Shown here one piece after another: positions 23,649 through 34,936 of a stretch of 37,654 nt of DNA (the first letter of the stretch is position 1; each line of letters opens with the position of its first letter). The notes beneath the pieces are model-generated. The model ran no database searches. It had not been told where the DNA came from and saw only the letters and a list, made by a program, of their open reading frames with translations. This DNA comes from Phallusia fumigata (lineage: Eukaryota > Chordata > Ascidiacea > Phlebobranchia > Ascidiidae), in NCBI GenBank assembly GCA_008931825.1, contig QXVZ01000836.1:1-37654 (forward strand), written 5' to 3'. The position numbers and the translations under genes were made by a program.

Positions 23649-23687
23649 GACCCCTAGGGGACCACTGACCCCACTTTGAGAACTACA
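23389..23687. mobile_element. hAT-like non-autonomous element (MITE), degenerate ends
   Basis: The left end starts CAGTGGTTCTCGATGTTCCG; the right end reads CGGACCCCTAGGGGACCACT and then CCCACTTTGAGAACTA. CAGTGGTTCTC against GAGAACTA at the far end, plus internal GCGGACC repeats, are typical of hAT termini. About 300 bases, no transposase. No clear 8-bp target duplication was seen. The left part of the same element is present in the allelic copy from 22906. Confidence 0.5.
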
Positions 23688-23689
23688 TA

Positions 23690-26600
23690 TAAATGGTCCA
23701 CATTAACTAGCACAACACACAAAGGTAGTAGGCGTCCCAGGTTTTCGAACACCTCAGTTTGACCCATTTCCTGCGAGGTGGTGTCTTTTATTGACCACTT
23801 GTGAAGGACAGCGGCATTAGCGAGCCCCAACATTTCAGCTTATCTCCGGGAAGAGGCTTTAAGCAAACAAAATCATCTCGGCGATCGACTGAGAATTGTT
23901 CAAACAACCTCGGTCGCCCGGGAAGAGCACAGGGCAGTTTTCGTGTATCGCTCTTCAGCCAAAGTCAATATTCGCCTGACAAATGGTGGCTTGATTACGC
24001 ATTGTCCTGGCTTCGGTGTACATTTGCTGAATCTGGCGCGCCTGCAACGTGACATGCGATTGCGCCGTAAGTGACCCGTGTTTTATTAAAACGCCCGTTG
24101 CTTGCGTAAGTGTGGTGCCTTGTTTTGAGACATCTTTCAACCTGGGTGTTTGCTGTTGCAGCGAATGCTCACAAGGACAAGTAATGCTCCGGGTGGGACT
24201 CAGAGCACAAGCATCGGTATTGTGGTGTTATAAAATTACTTCATCGTTTTGACGTGTTTTGTTTTCCCCCAGTGATAATTGATTCGGGTTGCATTCTCTA
24301 CGGAGCCTAACATTAATATTATTTGGGATTTTTGTCCACCAGATGGTGAAATGACAAATTTAAGCAATGCCGTCGCAAACACAGCATGGCAGACAATAAT
24401 TGCTAAATGGAATTAACTTGTTAATTCAGTGCAAAAATTTAACGCTTCATAAAAATTTTAAAATTTTCCCAACCCTTTGTTGCATTATTACCTTGTGTGT
24501 TCTAAAATACCTATTCTGACAATCGTTCCTGTCTGCAACTATAGATAAATAATTTTTATGATTGCCCAATACTCTTAGCTTTGGAATTTAAATTTTTTTC
24601 AATGTAATTATGATCTATTTTAGCAGATCTAGTCATGCAAATACGTAAAGCTTTGATCCCTTTTTTGCCCCAGAACCGCTTAGCTCTATCAGGCATATAC
24701 CTTCCCAGTCATTATAATGCGTGCGCATCCTGTCTTCACGGCAATTTGACAACGAAATGACCCCGGGTGAGTCATATGCGTCAAACCCAGAAGCTTTTCG
24801 CTATAAATACTCCACAACTAGTACTGGGGCGTATAATTTTCATTGCAGGGTTTACGTTATGCCCTATTTTGCGCTGAGTCAGAAATTGCACTTGGCATGT
24901 CACTACGCTTAATCCATAAGTCCTAGGTTTACGCTGGTTAGTTTTAAACAACTTACTACCATTTGCAGACTTGTAGCTATACTTGAAGAGCTGAAGATCG
25001 AATCCCCCGATCAATAGATTTAATTCGGACGGTAAACTAGTAGGTCGCAATCAGACTACACGATAGACAATAAAATGCAACAAATCGAACGCAAATTTGT
25101 TACAGAAATCGATGGGGCGCCATTGGCCGCTCGATACTGTCAACGCAACACTTCACAACTAACATCAAACTACGTAAACTATGTATTTGTCCCAACGCTT
25201 ATCAGAAAACTAAAATGTCTTAAACCAAATATATGCTATACAAGCTGTTAAGTGCAAACTAGTTAGGCACATGCATAAACTAAACTCGTAATTCCTCTGT
25301 TTTATCAACATCCAATAAAAACTACCTGCTCTCATGAAATATTTAAAGTTGGAAATTAAACGCCGCTTGAGCATGTAAGAATTTCCGCTTCTGCTTCATC
25401 ACATATAAACCAGGTATCCTGCTAACGACCAACAGCAAAAACGCGTTGCTACGTTTTAAAATGGCAAAAATAACTACAATCGCATCTGAGGGCCTAAATT
25501 TTGTGACCAACAGCCAGTCTTTCGTCGTACAAAGCTCGGTAAATACAGTACGCCTCTTGTCACCGCGCCGTAGTATATCATTTCTTTCCGACAGCGACAC
25601 AAATCGCCGCGGAAGAAAAAAGCAGGGCAGTCGTATTTACCTGAGTCCTGCATCGCTCACAGACCGGCTGCCCTTCTAAGTTAAACACACTGGCCACAGA
25701 AACGGCCGTGCGACGCGCCATATATTGTTTGTTGTGATAACAGCAATAGTAGCTGCCAGCAACATTTTGGCGACAACCCCAAAGCGGGGCCGAGCAGATT
25801 TTCGCGTGCTATGTTCGTGGACGAACCAAATTGTGACGAATGACGGATCGAGCGACTGACTGTGTGACGACACAATGTGGTCACCCAAGCGTGTAAGGTT
25901 ATTTGTTGTAGCCGTTGCCCGTTCGTCCAACGTTTTATCGTCAGAAATATGTACTATGCAGGATCAATATCTTATTGTTTAGTCGTTTGACCCTAGAAAC
26001 ATTTTTTGGCGGGAAACTCAAAAAGAAAAAACCTCAGAAGCAACTTCAAAACAAACTTGTATTTATGACAACAGAATTCGTCCTTTTTGAAGGTTTTTTG
26101 GACGTCTTGTACTTCGATTCATTCTTTATGCTGAGCACACATTTACAAAGTAAATGGACAGAGTCCAAATTCGCTGTCTACTCTACAACCTCTCGATTTG
26201 GATGCGATCCGTAAGCGCTAAAGCTAAATGCTGCAATTATCCCTTTACTGTGACCTTAATCAGCACATGCACATCGTATCAAAAAAGACATTGCCACAGT
26301 GATCAACCTGACTTGCTTGCGTTTTATGGATGCGAAAAAGTATATTTAGCCTCTCAAAAGTCATGGAAACCCAACAGCAAGCTCAAATCAACATTTTCTC
26401 AACTAGTCTGGTATACTATGGCCGATACTGTATGCTGCCCATTTGTAATCGTTATACACATCAACGTCTGTCCAACTTTTCGCACCTATAGCCACTACAA
26501 ACTAATCAGCAATGTCTTACCAACCTACACTGCTAATCTGGTAGAAGTACAGCTGTGAATGTCATTCAGAGAACACTGACAACTTTTCATTGTGTCGTCA

Positions 26601-27421
26601 TAGTCTTATACGTCATAGTCCTAGTCAGGAACCTGGCTGCGTGTTAACTCATTGCTACATATGGTAGCGCGTTATTTCGACGTTGAATTGTCTGGCATTG
26701 TCCGCGGTTGACTTCGTACAACTGGGGCGTTTTCATTCGCGCATTCCATACGACCGACGTTTTTCAGGCGCACTGTAATTGTCACCACTTGAGTTTTGTA
26801 AAAATTGACAATGTTGTCCGCAAGTAAACACACTTAAGGGCCACGGTAAGTGATCGCGTACTTTTGTGTTTCCACCAATGCTGCAGCCTCATATTGTTCC
26901 AATGCATTTTAATAAACATACACTCCGGGACTGTGCCATAAAAAAGTTTTGCTGCAAAGTACGGGATGTGCGCATAGGCGTGCCAGGGAACCCCACCAAA
27001 ACGCTTCAATTCACGGATTTCTGATTTGACTTTTTGCCAGAAAAATCTAGGTACTTTGCCATTACGCCAACTTCAATTTGTTTCACCTAATGAGAAAGTA
27101 CACTACTGAAAACACATGAAGCAATATAGAGCGTTAATCTCGTCAGATTTCGCTGTAAGTTTATGCAATATTTGACCCTTGTTTTAAATGCCTTTGACTT
27201 GTGGTAACTGAGTGTTTTACTTCTTTTGTTTTTGTGTCAACGAAACCTCGCAAACCACCATTTTATCTCAAATTGACGAGTTCCAACAAGACAATACCAA
27301 AGCTACTACTAAGCGATATAAGCGTTGACTACTGACGAGGACATTTTATGCGTTTTTTTCCCACAGACGAGGGTATTTTTAATGTTGCTTTTCTCTAGCG
27401 CCGACAGCGGTCGAAGCCACA
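23690..27421. other. Intergenic stretch without supported genes
   Basis: No frame here has coding-like composition together with splice sites. A Met-less minus-strand stretch near 23900-24060 follows a fair acceptor (CACGTTGCAG) but has no matching partner exon. Confidence 0.45.
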
Positions 27422-30400
27422 CAAGAATTCTGTCCCCATATGTCGCTGTTGCCACGTAATTGGGATCACGTTTAACGGTTTATTTTTTTGCCGCTGACAC
27501 GTTCGTAAGCCTTGGCAAAAATGTTTCGATGAAGCAAACCTATCGTCTGATGACAAAACATTACACTCAGAACTGTCATTTTACTCGTTGTGTAAACACG
27601 AAGATTGTGGTACACCAGTGATAAGGTTTTACTTATTTCAATTGGCAGAAAGTTCAAATCTTTTAGATGAAAAAAGCTGAGAATGTATTAAAACCCGAAA
27701 TATATCAAATTTAAGTAGCAAGGCGTATTTTCGCTCAAAGAATAAGCACAACAAAATGTTACATACGTTTTATTTTGTTGCATTTTAACTATTTTGCCCA
27801 AAGTATTTCACACTTTTAACGTATTCATTAGATCCCTGCGGTATAGTTGATAAGTAATGTGGCCCGAAAAGATGGTGGGATTAATATTCTTGCTTACATT
27901 TTTTCAGTAACCAGTGATGTAAGTTGTCGTTTTACAAATTGAATGTCTGATTATATCATTAACATCTGTCAGTGAGTTATGTCGCGTGGTTAAGGTGAAC
28001 GAATGAAAAACCTTTGCCATGGGAAACCAGTGGCGCACGAATCTCTATGTCACTTTGATTTCTCCATAAGCGCCGTCATCATCGATTTGCGGATCAACAA
28101 TCCGCTAAATAGAGATTTGCTTCTTAAATCTGTGATTGGTTGAGTTTTAGCTAACGTTTTTTTAAAACATGTGAAAACCATGGGCTTACTGCTTTTTTGT
28201 TTGTTAAGTCTGTTAAAAAATGAAACACTATGTGTTGCTGTTTTATTGTTTAATTTGTTTCTTGGCTTGGTGAAAATAACTTTTAGCTTGCTTTTTGCGC
28301 GATGTCACGATTGTGTCGTGTTATGATCGACTACTTGATTGGGACGCTAGTTTTTCTCATTTTGTGCTTGTAATTGTTCATCAGTACAGATGAAAAATCT
28401 GTCGCAGCGAATTTGCCGCCAATTTATCAACTCTGAAAAGTCGAGCCAATTAAGCTACCGGGGCCACTGCCGCCCGTGTGGACTGATTAGGTTGGCCTGT
28501 TCTCGATTAAATGTGAATGAAAATGAAAAAGGGTTTTGCAATTTTGCGCTCGGATAAAGGTTACGTTGATTGGCGTCACCGCCAGACGTTGCGACCTGTT
28601 GTTCAGATGTTGTAATTGCTTTGGCTGATCGCTCCATGCTCCAAGCAGATTCTCTTTCATTCGGCTCATGTCACATCGATTTAAACTCGGTTTGATCTCG
28701 GTGCCGAAAACAGCCGAGCTGGAAAAAGGCAGACATCTTATTTAGGTTGAGCTGGAGACGCCACGCGAGACACTGCGGCAGATTTCTTTTAGAGTAGCTG
28801 AAATCGCAGATATTAAAGTGGAAATTGTAAACCTTAACTACACCAGCTGCAATTTTTACTTTTATTATAAACTGCTGGTGTGGTTAAGTTTGACTTGGAT
28901 TTGATTACTTAATTTCAACACATGGTTTAAGTGAGTTGGGAAGGAGGCACAGTCGTTTAAAAAGTTAAGCAGTTGTTTTGTGATCTTCTCAGTGAAGGAC
29001 ATTGTGGTGTATTTAGGGAAAACTTAATCTGACTCAAAGGATGTCTGCTTTGATAGTTTTTGTAAACATTTTGGTTACTAGTAATATCTTGTTTGCAGGT
29101 TGGTCACCAGGTCTTTGACTTTTGGTGAAGGTAGAAAATTTCAACACCAAACTTCGAGGCGTCATTCGCAGAACAATTGACAAGCGATGACTCTTTNCAA
29201 GAAATCTGTCCCTATATGTCGTAGTTGCCACATAATTGGGATCACGCTTAATGGTTTATTTTCGCTTTGTGCCAGTGGCGAAGTGTTGCAAATCGCTCTT
29301 GGTTAATTACGGCGCTTTAGCAAAGCGCAAATTTCGTTTTTCTGCACTAACTGCCGCTGACACGTTCGTAAAATGTTTCGATGAAGCAAACCTGTCGTCT
29401 GATGACAAAACGTTACACTCAGAACTGTCGTTTTACTCGTTGTGTAAACACAAAGCATATGGTACACCAGTGATAAGGTATTACTTATTTCAATGGACAG
29501 AAAGTTTAAATCTTATAGATGAAAAGAGCTGAGAATGTATTAAAGTCCGAAATATATTAAAATCAAGTAGCAATGCTGAGTATTTTCCCTCAAAGAATAA
29601 GCACAACAAAATGTTACATATAATTTATTTTGTTGCATTTTGACTATTTTGCCCAAAGTATTTCACACTTTTAACGTATTCAATAGATCACAAGGTATAG
29701 TTGATTAGTAATGTAGATCGAAAAGATGGTGGGATTATTACTCTTGATTTCATTTTTTCAGTAACCAGTGATGTAATTTGTCGTTTTACAAAGTGAATGT
29801 CTGGTTATATCATTAACATCTGTCAGTGAGTTATGTCGCGTGGTTATGGTGAACGGATGAAAACCTTTTCCATGGGAAACCAGGGGGACAAATCTCTACG
29901 TCATTTTGATTTCTTCATAAGCCGTCATCATCGATTTGCGGATCAACAATCCGCTAAATAGAGATTTACTTCTTAAATCTGTGATTGGTTGGGTTTTAGC
30001 TAATGTTTTGTTAAAACTCGTGAAAACCCTGGGCTTTCTGCTTTTTTGTTAAGTCTGTCTTAAAATGTAAACACTCTACAAAAAGAACAATCAATCGACA
30101 TTTCTATGTTGCTGTTTTATTGTTAATTTTTGTTTCTTGGCTTGGTGAAAATCACTTTTAGCTTGCTTTTTGCGCGATGTCACGAGTGTGTCGTGTCATG
30201 ATCGACTACTTGATTGGGACGCTAGTTTTTCTTATTTTGTGCTTATAATTGTTCATCAGTACAGATGAAAAATCTGTCGCAGCGAATTTGCCGCTAATTT
30301 ATCAACTCTGAAAAGTCGAGCCAATTAAGCTACCGGGGCCACTGCCGCCCGTGTGGACTGATTAGGTTGGCCTGTTCTCGATTAAATGTAAATGAAAATG

Positions 30401-31080
30401 AAAAAGGGTTTTGCAATTTTGCGCTCGGATAAAGGTTACGTTGATTGGCGTCACCGCCAGACGTTGCGACCTGTTGTTCGGATGTTGTAATTGCTTTGGC
30501 TGATCGCTCCATGCTCCAAGCAGATTCTCTTTCATTCGGATCATGTCGCATCGATTTAAACTCGGTTTGATCTCGGTGCCGAAAACAGCCGAGCTGGAAA
30601 AAGGCAAACATCTTATTTAGGTTGAGCTGTAGACGCCACGCGAGACACTGCGGCACATTTCTTCAGAGTAGCTTAAATTGCAGACATTAATGTGGAAATT
30701 GTAAACCTTAACTACACCAGCTGCAATTTTTACTTTTATTGTAAACTGCTGGTGTGGTTAAGTTTGGCTTGGATTTGATTACTTAATTTCGACACATGGT
30801 TTTAGTGAGTTGGGAAGGAGGCACAGTCGTTTAAAACGTTAGGCAGTTGTTTTGTGATCTTGTTAGTGAAGGACATTGTGGTGTATGTTAGCGAAAACTT
30901 AATCTGACTCAAAGGATGTTTGCTTAGATAGTTTTCAGTTAACATTTTGGTTACTAGTAATATCTTGTTTGCAGGTTGGTCACCAGGTCTTTTACTTTGG
31001 TAGAAAATTTGAAGGTACAAAATTTCAAAACCAAACTTCGAGGCGTCTTTCGCAGAACAATTGACAAGCGATGACTCTTT
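27422..31080. repeat. Allelic contig-end overlap, 1.8-kb copies around an N
   Basis: 27422-29196 and 29198-31080 align along their length with many substitutions and several indels, including about 90 bases present only on the right (about 29263-29352). An N lies at 29197. The left copy ends with ATGACTCTTT, the first codons of the GPCR, so the region is the GPCR upstream flank in two haplotypes. Confidence 0.85.
28829..28891. repeat. Imperfect inverted repeat upstream of the GPCR
   Basis: AACCTTAACTACACCAGCTG is mirrored by CTGCTGGTGTGGTTAAGTTT across an A/T-rich loop of about 20 bases. The second haplotype copy carries the same structure near 30703-30765, about 300 bases before the GPCR ATG. 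Confidence 0.6.
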
Positions 31081-31528
31081 ATCTCGGTTTTACCAACCAA
31101 ACAACTATCAGCAATGACTCAGCGGTTTATTTAACCACTGCCACCCCGATCACTGATGACAACGCAACCTCATACGCCACCAACTCCACCCAAGTCGAAA
31201 ATGATTCTCTACAGTTGGTGGCCATACTTGTACCCGTAATCTTCGGGTTCATCTTTTGCGTCGGCTGCATCGCTAACATCGCAGTCATCGCAGTCAATTT
31301 GTTCACTTACCAGCATCAGAACAGAGGGCTTCGTGTCACGAACACATTCATCCTGAACCTTGCCATCGCTGATCTGTGTTTCCTCGTATTCTGCGTCCCC
31401 TTCCAGGCGACAATTTACAGCATGGACTTCTGGCCGTTCGGGACGTTCATGTGCGTTTTCTGCGAGGTTTGCCAGCAGGTGGCCATGTTGGCAAGCATAT
31501 TCACTCTGGTGGCGCTGTCACTCGACAG
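31071..31528 (+). CDS. Galanin/allatostatin-A-like GPCR, exon 1 (N-terminus to TM3)
   Basis: Start ATG at 31071. About 47 extracellular residues precede TM1 and contain several N-glycosylation sequons (NQT, NDS, NAT, NST). TM1 begins near LQLVAILVPVIF and has the conserved Asn (GCIANIAVI). TM2 carries NLAIADL; ECL1 has the usual Trp (DFWPFGTFM) followed by the TM3 disulfide Cys. TM3 ends MLASIFTLVALSLDR, nearly the galanin-receptor signature. The exon stops after two bases of the Arg codon of the D-R-Y motif (GACAG|GTAATT). A seven-helix neuropeptide receptor signalling through G proteins at the plasma membrane is expected from the family. The first 10 bases of the exon (ATG onward) are also present at the end of the left allelic contig (29187-29196). 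Confidence 0.93.
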
Positions 31529-33902
31529 GTAATTGTCATTTTGGCTTTAGATTAGCTAATTCCTGTGCAGGCATTTAAAAGTATCCACTTTCATAACGGC
31601 AGTGTAATTGGCTTTTCGTTCCGTTGTCTCAATTAAGTTATATTGACGTTCCATCAAACTTGGCCCACGTAATCAATACAGCGTTTCCGCAATCGAAATA
31701 TTCCAATCCAGATAGTTGCACGTAGGAGTAAATTTTACCGGCCATAGCTAAAGTCCTTCCAGAATATTTGTGATAAGTATAGGGTCTCATATTACCATGC
31801 ATCAACTAGTGTTCAAATTATTGATTGGCCAGAAATCGAATAACGGCGATTGTTTTTGAACTAGGAAAAGAATGAATGACAGTTTCATCACTTCTGATGT
31901 CCAATTTATAATACTTACCCGCGGGATCAAATTGCACAACGCACAGAAACTCAAGTGCGGCATTGAGTTTTAAATATTGAATCGCCTGCATCTAAACATA
32001 ATGCAATACTGTATGCATCATTTATTGCGAACCACTTAAAAGCTCGTTAGTGAATTTGCACTAGTATTATTATACTACTGTTCGTGAAGCAACATGTAGC
32101 GGTATATCAACTTCGAGAATCACACGCTACAGTCATGCACGCAAAACTTCGAAAATGGTACTTTTTGAAACGGGCCGTCAAACAAATCGAATTGACAGCG
32201 TACAGTGTACAGTAAACCGTAAAATTCGACGTGATTTCAGGGTGTATTTTAATTATTCTTGCATAGCCTTTGAGCTGTGGACCTTCGCCAAATTGAAAGT
32301 ATTAAGTCTTTGCGAAGTCGCCTTTTTCGCTTTCCAGTGGTGACCTAAGGGACACAACCTTTTGCCGGAAAATGGACCCTTTCATGAATATCAAGTCTAA
32401 ACACGTAGGGACTAATCAATTATTCATCATGCGTTGTGCATTATGATCCTCTGGTAACAAGGCTTGTCGGCGGCTGGAATTGGCATCGCTGCAAACAGTT
32501 TTTAACTGATAAAAAAAACTTACTAAGGCTAATGGTCACTAGCACTTTTGCAAAACAATAGAATGTAAGTTTCAATAAGTAATTTAATTTCACAAAAAAA
32601 CATCAACTGTGCATTCAATACCTTGCTTGGACAAAAATTAAGAATGTAGAAAAGCTTAGTGAGTATTGCGCATTATCTTAGGAAAATCGAGAATGCTTTA
32701 ACCAACATTCCAACCGTCGCACAGAAAATTTTGGGTTAATCAGTAATATATATTTAAATAAAATATGTTTCCCAATGCACATTTTGTGCATTTCAGAGTT
32801 GTCTTTTTTTGACCGCTGTTACTTCAACTAAAATTTCATATTTTCCCGGTTTCCGTAACCCGGGCCGCCAATTTTGTACCAACGAAAAAAAAATCCTGTA
32901 ATTGATGCATGATTCAAAGATAAAAGTCTTACCAACCTATTCCCCTTGGCCTTTCGCTTCGTCTTCTCAATTTGTATTGATGATTCATCAAACTTTGGCC
33001 AATAAATCAATACAATATTTTCCGCAATCGAATATCGTCTCTTAATTTCAACATAATGCATGACAAAAAGCTGTAACATTGTGCTTTCAAACGTTGACAC
33101 TTTGGTTTAAAGTAAATTTTAAGCCGTATGCCGTCCAAATTTTTCGCTGATTTGGGATTCGGACTCTTACGGGTCTGCTGCAAAAATACGGCTCACGTAA
33201 TTACAAAGATTATTCATGTTTAAAATTCAATTGCAAAGTGTGATGTTGTGACTTGACAGTTTCAATTATTAGTGATATGGATTTTGAGTCACACTTATTA
33301 CCACGGCGACTGATTTTCCAGATCGCAAATCGAACTGTACTATTGTTGATGGTTATAATAGTTCATTTTAATCGCCTGTTACAGTGGACAATCCTAAATT
33401 CCAAACCCAATCAATGCACTAGTTTGTTTGATTTTTAATAATTGTGGTCCCTAACACAATAATTTATGTCGCGTTTTCTGCTATTCAATTATTGGCCAAA
33501 AGTTTGGGGGAAGATGCGCATGTTAAAAAGAATTGGCCACCAAGATGGCGGAGTGGTTAGCGCGACTGCCTTGTACTCGCAAGGTTGTGGGTTCTAATTA
33601 TGTTTCGTGTCCTTGTGCTTTCCTGGGGAAACTTAAACGGCATAGCTTCAACCCAGTGGGCCCGATTGGTAGACCCAAATTTAAAGTCACAAAAATCGAA
33701 AAACTCTAGTAAAAAAATCCAACGGAACTGCAATGAGACATGTAGCTCGGCGGTGGACTTATTGCAAATACAATGCATTCAGGCATTGTTCCGCCCCTGA
33801 GGATAAAATGATACAAACAAACAAATAATTTGCAAGCTCGTTGGCGTCATGTTAAATCTCTTCAATCGTTCTCTGTCTCATTGCAAACTAATTATTCTTT
33901 AG
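31529..33902 (+). other. GPCR intron 1
   Basis: 2,374 bases with GTAATT donor and TTCTTTAG acceptor, inserted within the Arg codon of the DRF motif. AT-rich; carries the SINE near its 3' end. Confidence 0.85.
33541..33835 (+). mobile_element. tRNA-derived SINE in GPCR intron 1
   Basis: The head resembles a tRNA gene: a perfect A-box (TGGCGGAGTGG, 33546-33556), a D-loop/anticodon-like middle and a damaged B-box (GGTTCTAATTA, about 33590). It is followed by about 200 bases of unrelated body (with a CCAGTGGGCCCG segment) and a tail of short A-rich repeats (ACAAACAAACAAATAA). This is the layout of a Pol III SINE. It lies in the 2.4-kb first intron, same strand as the gene. Confidence 0.65.
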
Positions 33903-34032
33903 GTTTTTCGCTGTGGTCTATGCGACGTCGGCCAAGCAAATTAGAACCCGAAGTAACGTTGCTCGATGCTTGGCGGTGATTTGGGCTGCTGCTCTTTCGC
34001 TGGGTGTCCCTTCTGCTGCAACCAAAATGGGG
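33903..34032 (+). CDS. Galanin-like GPCR, exon 2 (end of DRF motif, ICL2, TM4)
   Basis: The acceptor ATTCTTTAG|G completes the Arg codon, and the motif reads D-R-F instead of the usual D-R-Y. It encodes FFAVVYATSAKQIRTRSNVA and TM4 (CLAVIWAAALSLGVPSA, with the conserved Trp and Pro). It ends in phase 0 at ATGGGG|GTAATT. 130 bases. An intron at this point of the DRY motif is a familiar position in galanin-type receptor genes (established knowledge, not checked here). Confidence 0.9.
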
Positions 34033-34281
34033 GTAATTGCAATGAAACACTTAAATTTTGTAGCCAGTCAAAATTCGACCAAAGACTTTTGCTGCCTGTT
34101 CAATGTTGCTGTTACCCTACGTTAACTTGTCAATGTTAAATTTGGGTTAACCAATGCTTGGTATTGACATTCTGGAGTCATTTTCCAGTGTTGTTACAAG
34201 GTTCCGTGTTTATCATGTATACCTGGCCCCGTGTACTCTGTTACTTTCAAGTATACCACACATTCGTTGTGTATGACACAG

Positions 34282-34500
34282 GTAAACTTTATGGGCCGTC
34301 TCATCTGCGCCCTATTCTGGTTCAGCTTCTACCACGAGCTCATATTCATCTGTGGTTACGTCACACCCCTTCTGGTCATCGTCATATGTTACGTGGCCGT
34401 CCTCCACGCTTTGCGACTCTCGGCCCGTAGAAACCATGCTGTGGTTGGAAGAGCTTCGAAGAAGAAGAACCGGAGGGTAACTAGGATTGTCGTGCTCTTG
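34282..34500 (+). CDS. Galanin-like GPCR, exon 3 (ECL2, TM5, ICL3, start of TM6)
   Basis: Phase-0 exon. The chosen acceptor is TATGACACAG|GTAAAC. It gives VNFMGRLICALFWFSFYHEL, so the ECL2 Cys falls in C-x-x-x-W, the spacing seen in galanin receptors (CWEQW). TM5 follows (GYVTPLLVIVICYVAVL), then a basic ICL3 (RRNHAVVGRASKKKNRR) and the start of TM6 (VTRIVVLL). The donor is a consensus CTTG|GTAAGT. A pyrimidine-rich acceptor at 34188 (TTTTCCAG|TGT) is also in phase and would lengthen ECL2 by 31 residues; I prefer the short form because its loop length matches the family. Confidence 0.85.
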
Positions 34501-34936
34501 GTAAGTGCCTAAAATGAAACTTATTTTTCACGTGTGAGCAGTAACATTGTTTTTCAAAGAAATTTTTGGGAAGATTTGTTTGTGAATACTGACGTCGTAA
34601 ATGGAGAAGGTATGGTAACGTTTGCAGGCAACTGTGCATCTACCTTTAGCGCTGTAAACATTTGCCAAGTTTCAGTCCAACAATCATGCAAAGGACATAA
34701 ATCAATTCATAATGAAATACTGGCACTAAATGATTTTGGATCATTACTGGTGCCAAAAAATTGAGGTTTACTTTAAAGACCTTAAATGGAAATTAAAAAC
34801 TTGGGTCAAAATACCGTGTATCCACATTTGATTTAGCAACCAAGTTGTATTCACATACTATTTTAGCTTTGCTACAAATCCCAAAATTTGCAATTGAAGA
34901 AACTTTACCTGAGCGTAAACTCAAACTCTTTGATAG

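Noticed and set aside
23955..24140. Minus-strand exon after CACGTTGCAG
   Set aside because: One fair acceptor but no convincing donor and no neighbouring exon in matching phase.
26154..26558. 134-codon plus-strand frame
   Set aside because: Composition is not protein-like and there is no splice, promoter or poly(A) context.
27422..31080. True tandem duplication of the receptor promoter
   Set aside because: The N between the copies and the truncated start codon of the left copy fit an assembly artefact better.
33541..33600. Functional tRNA gene
   Set aside because: Only the A-box is intact; the B-box and acceptor-stem pairing are not, and a SINE-like body follows.
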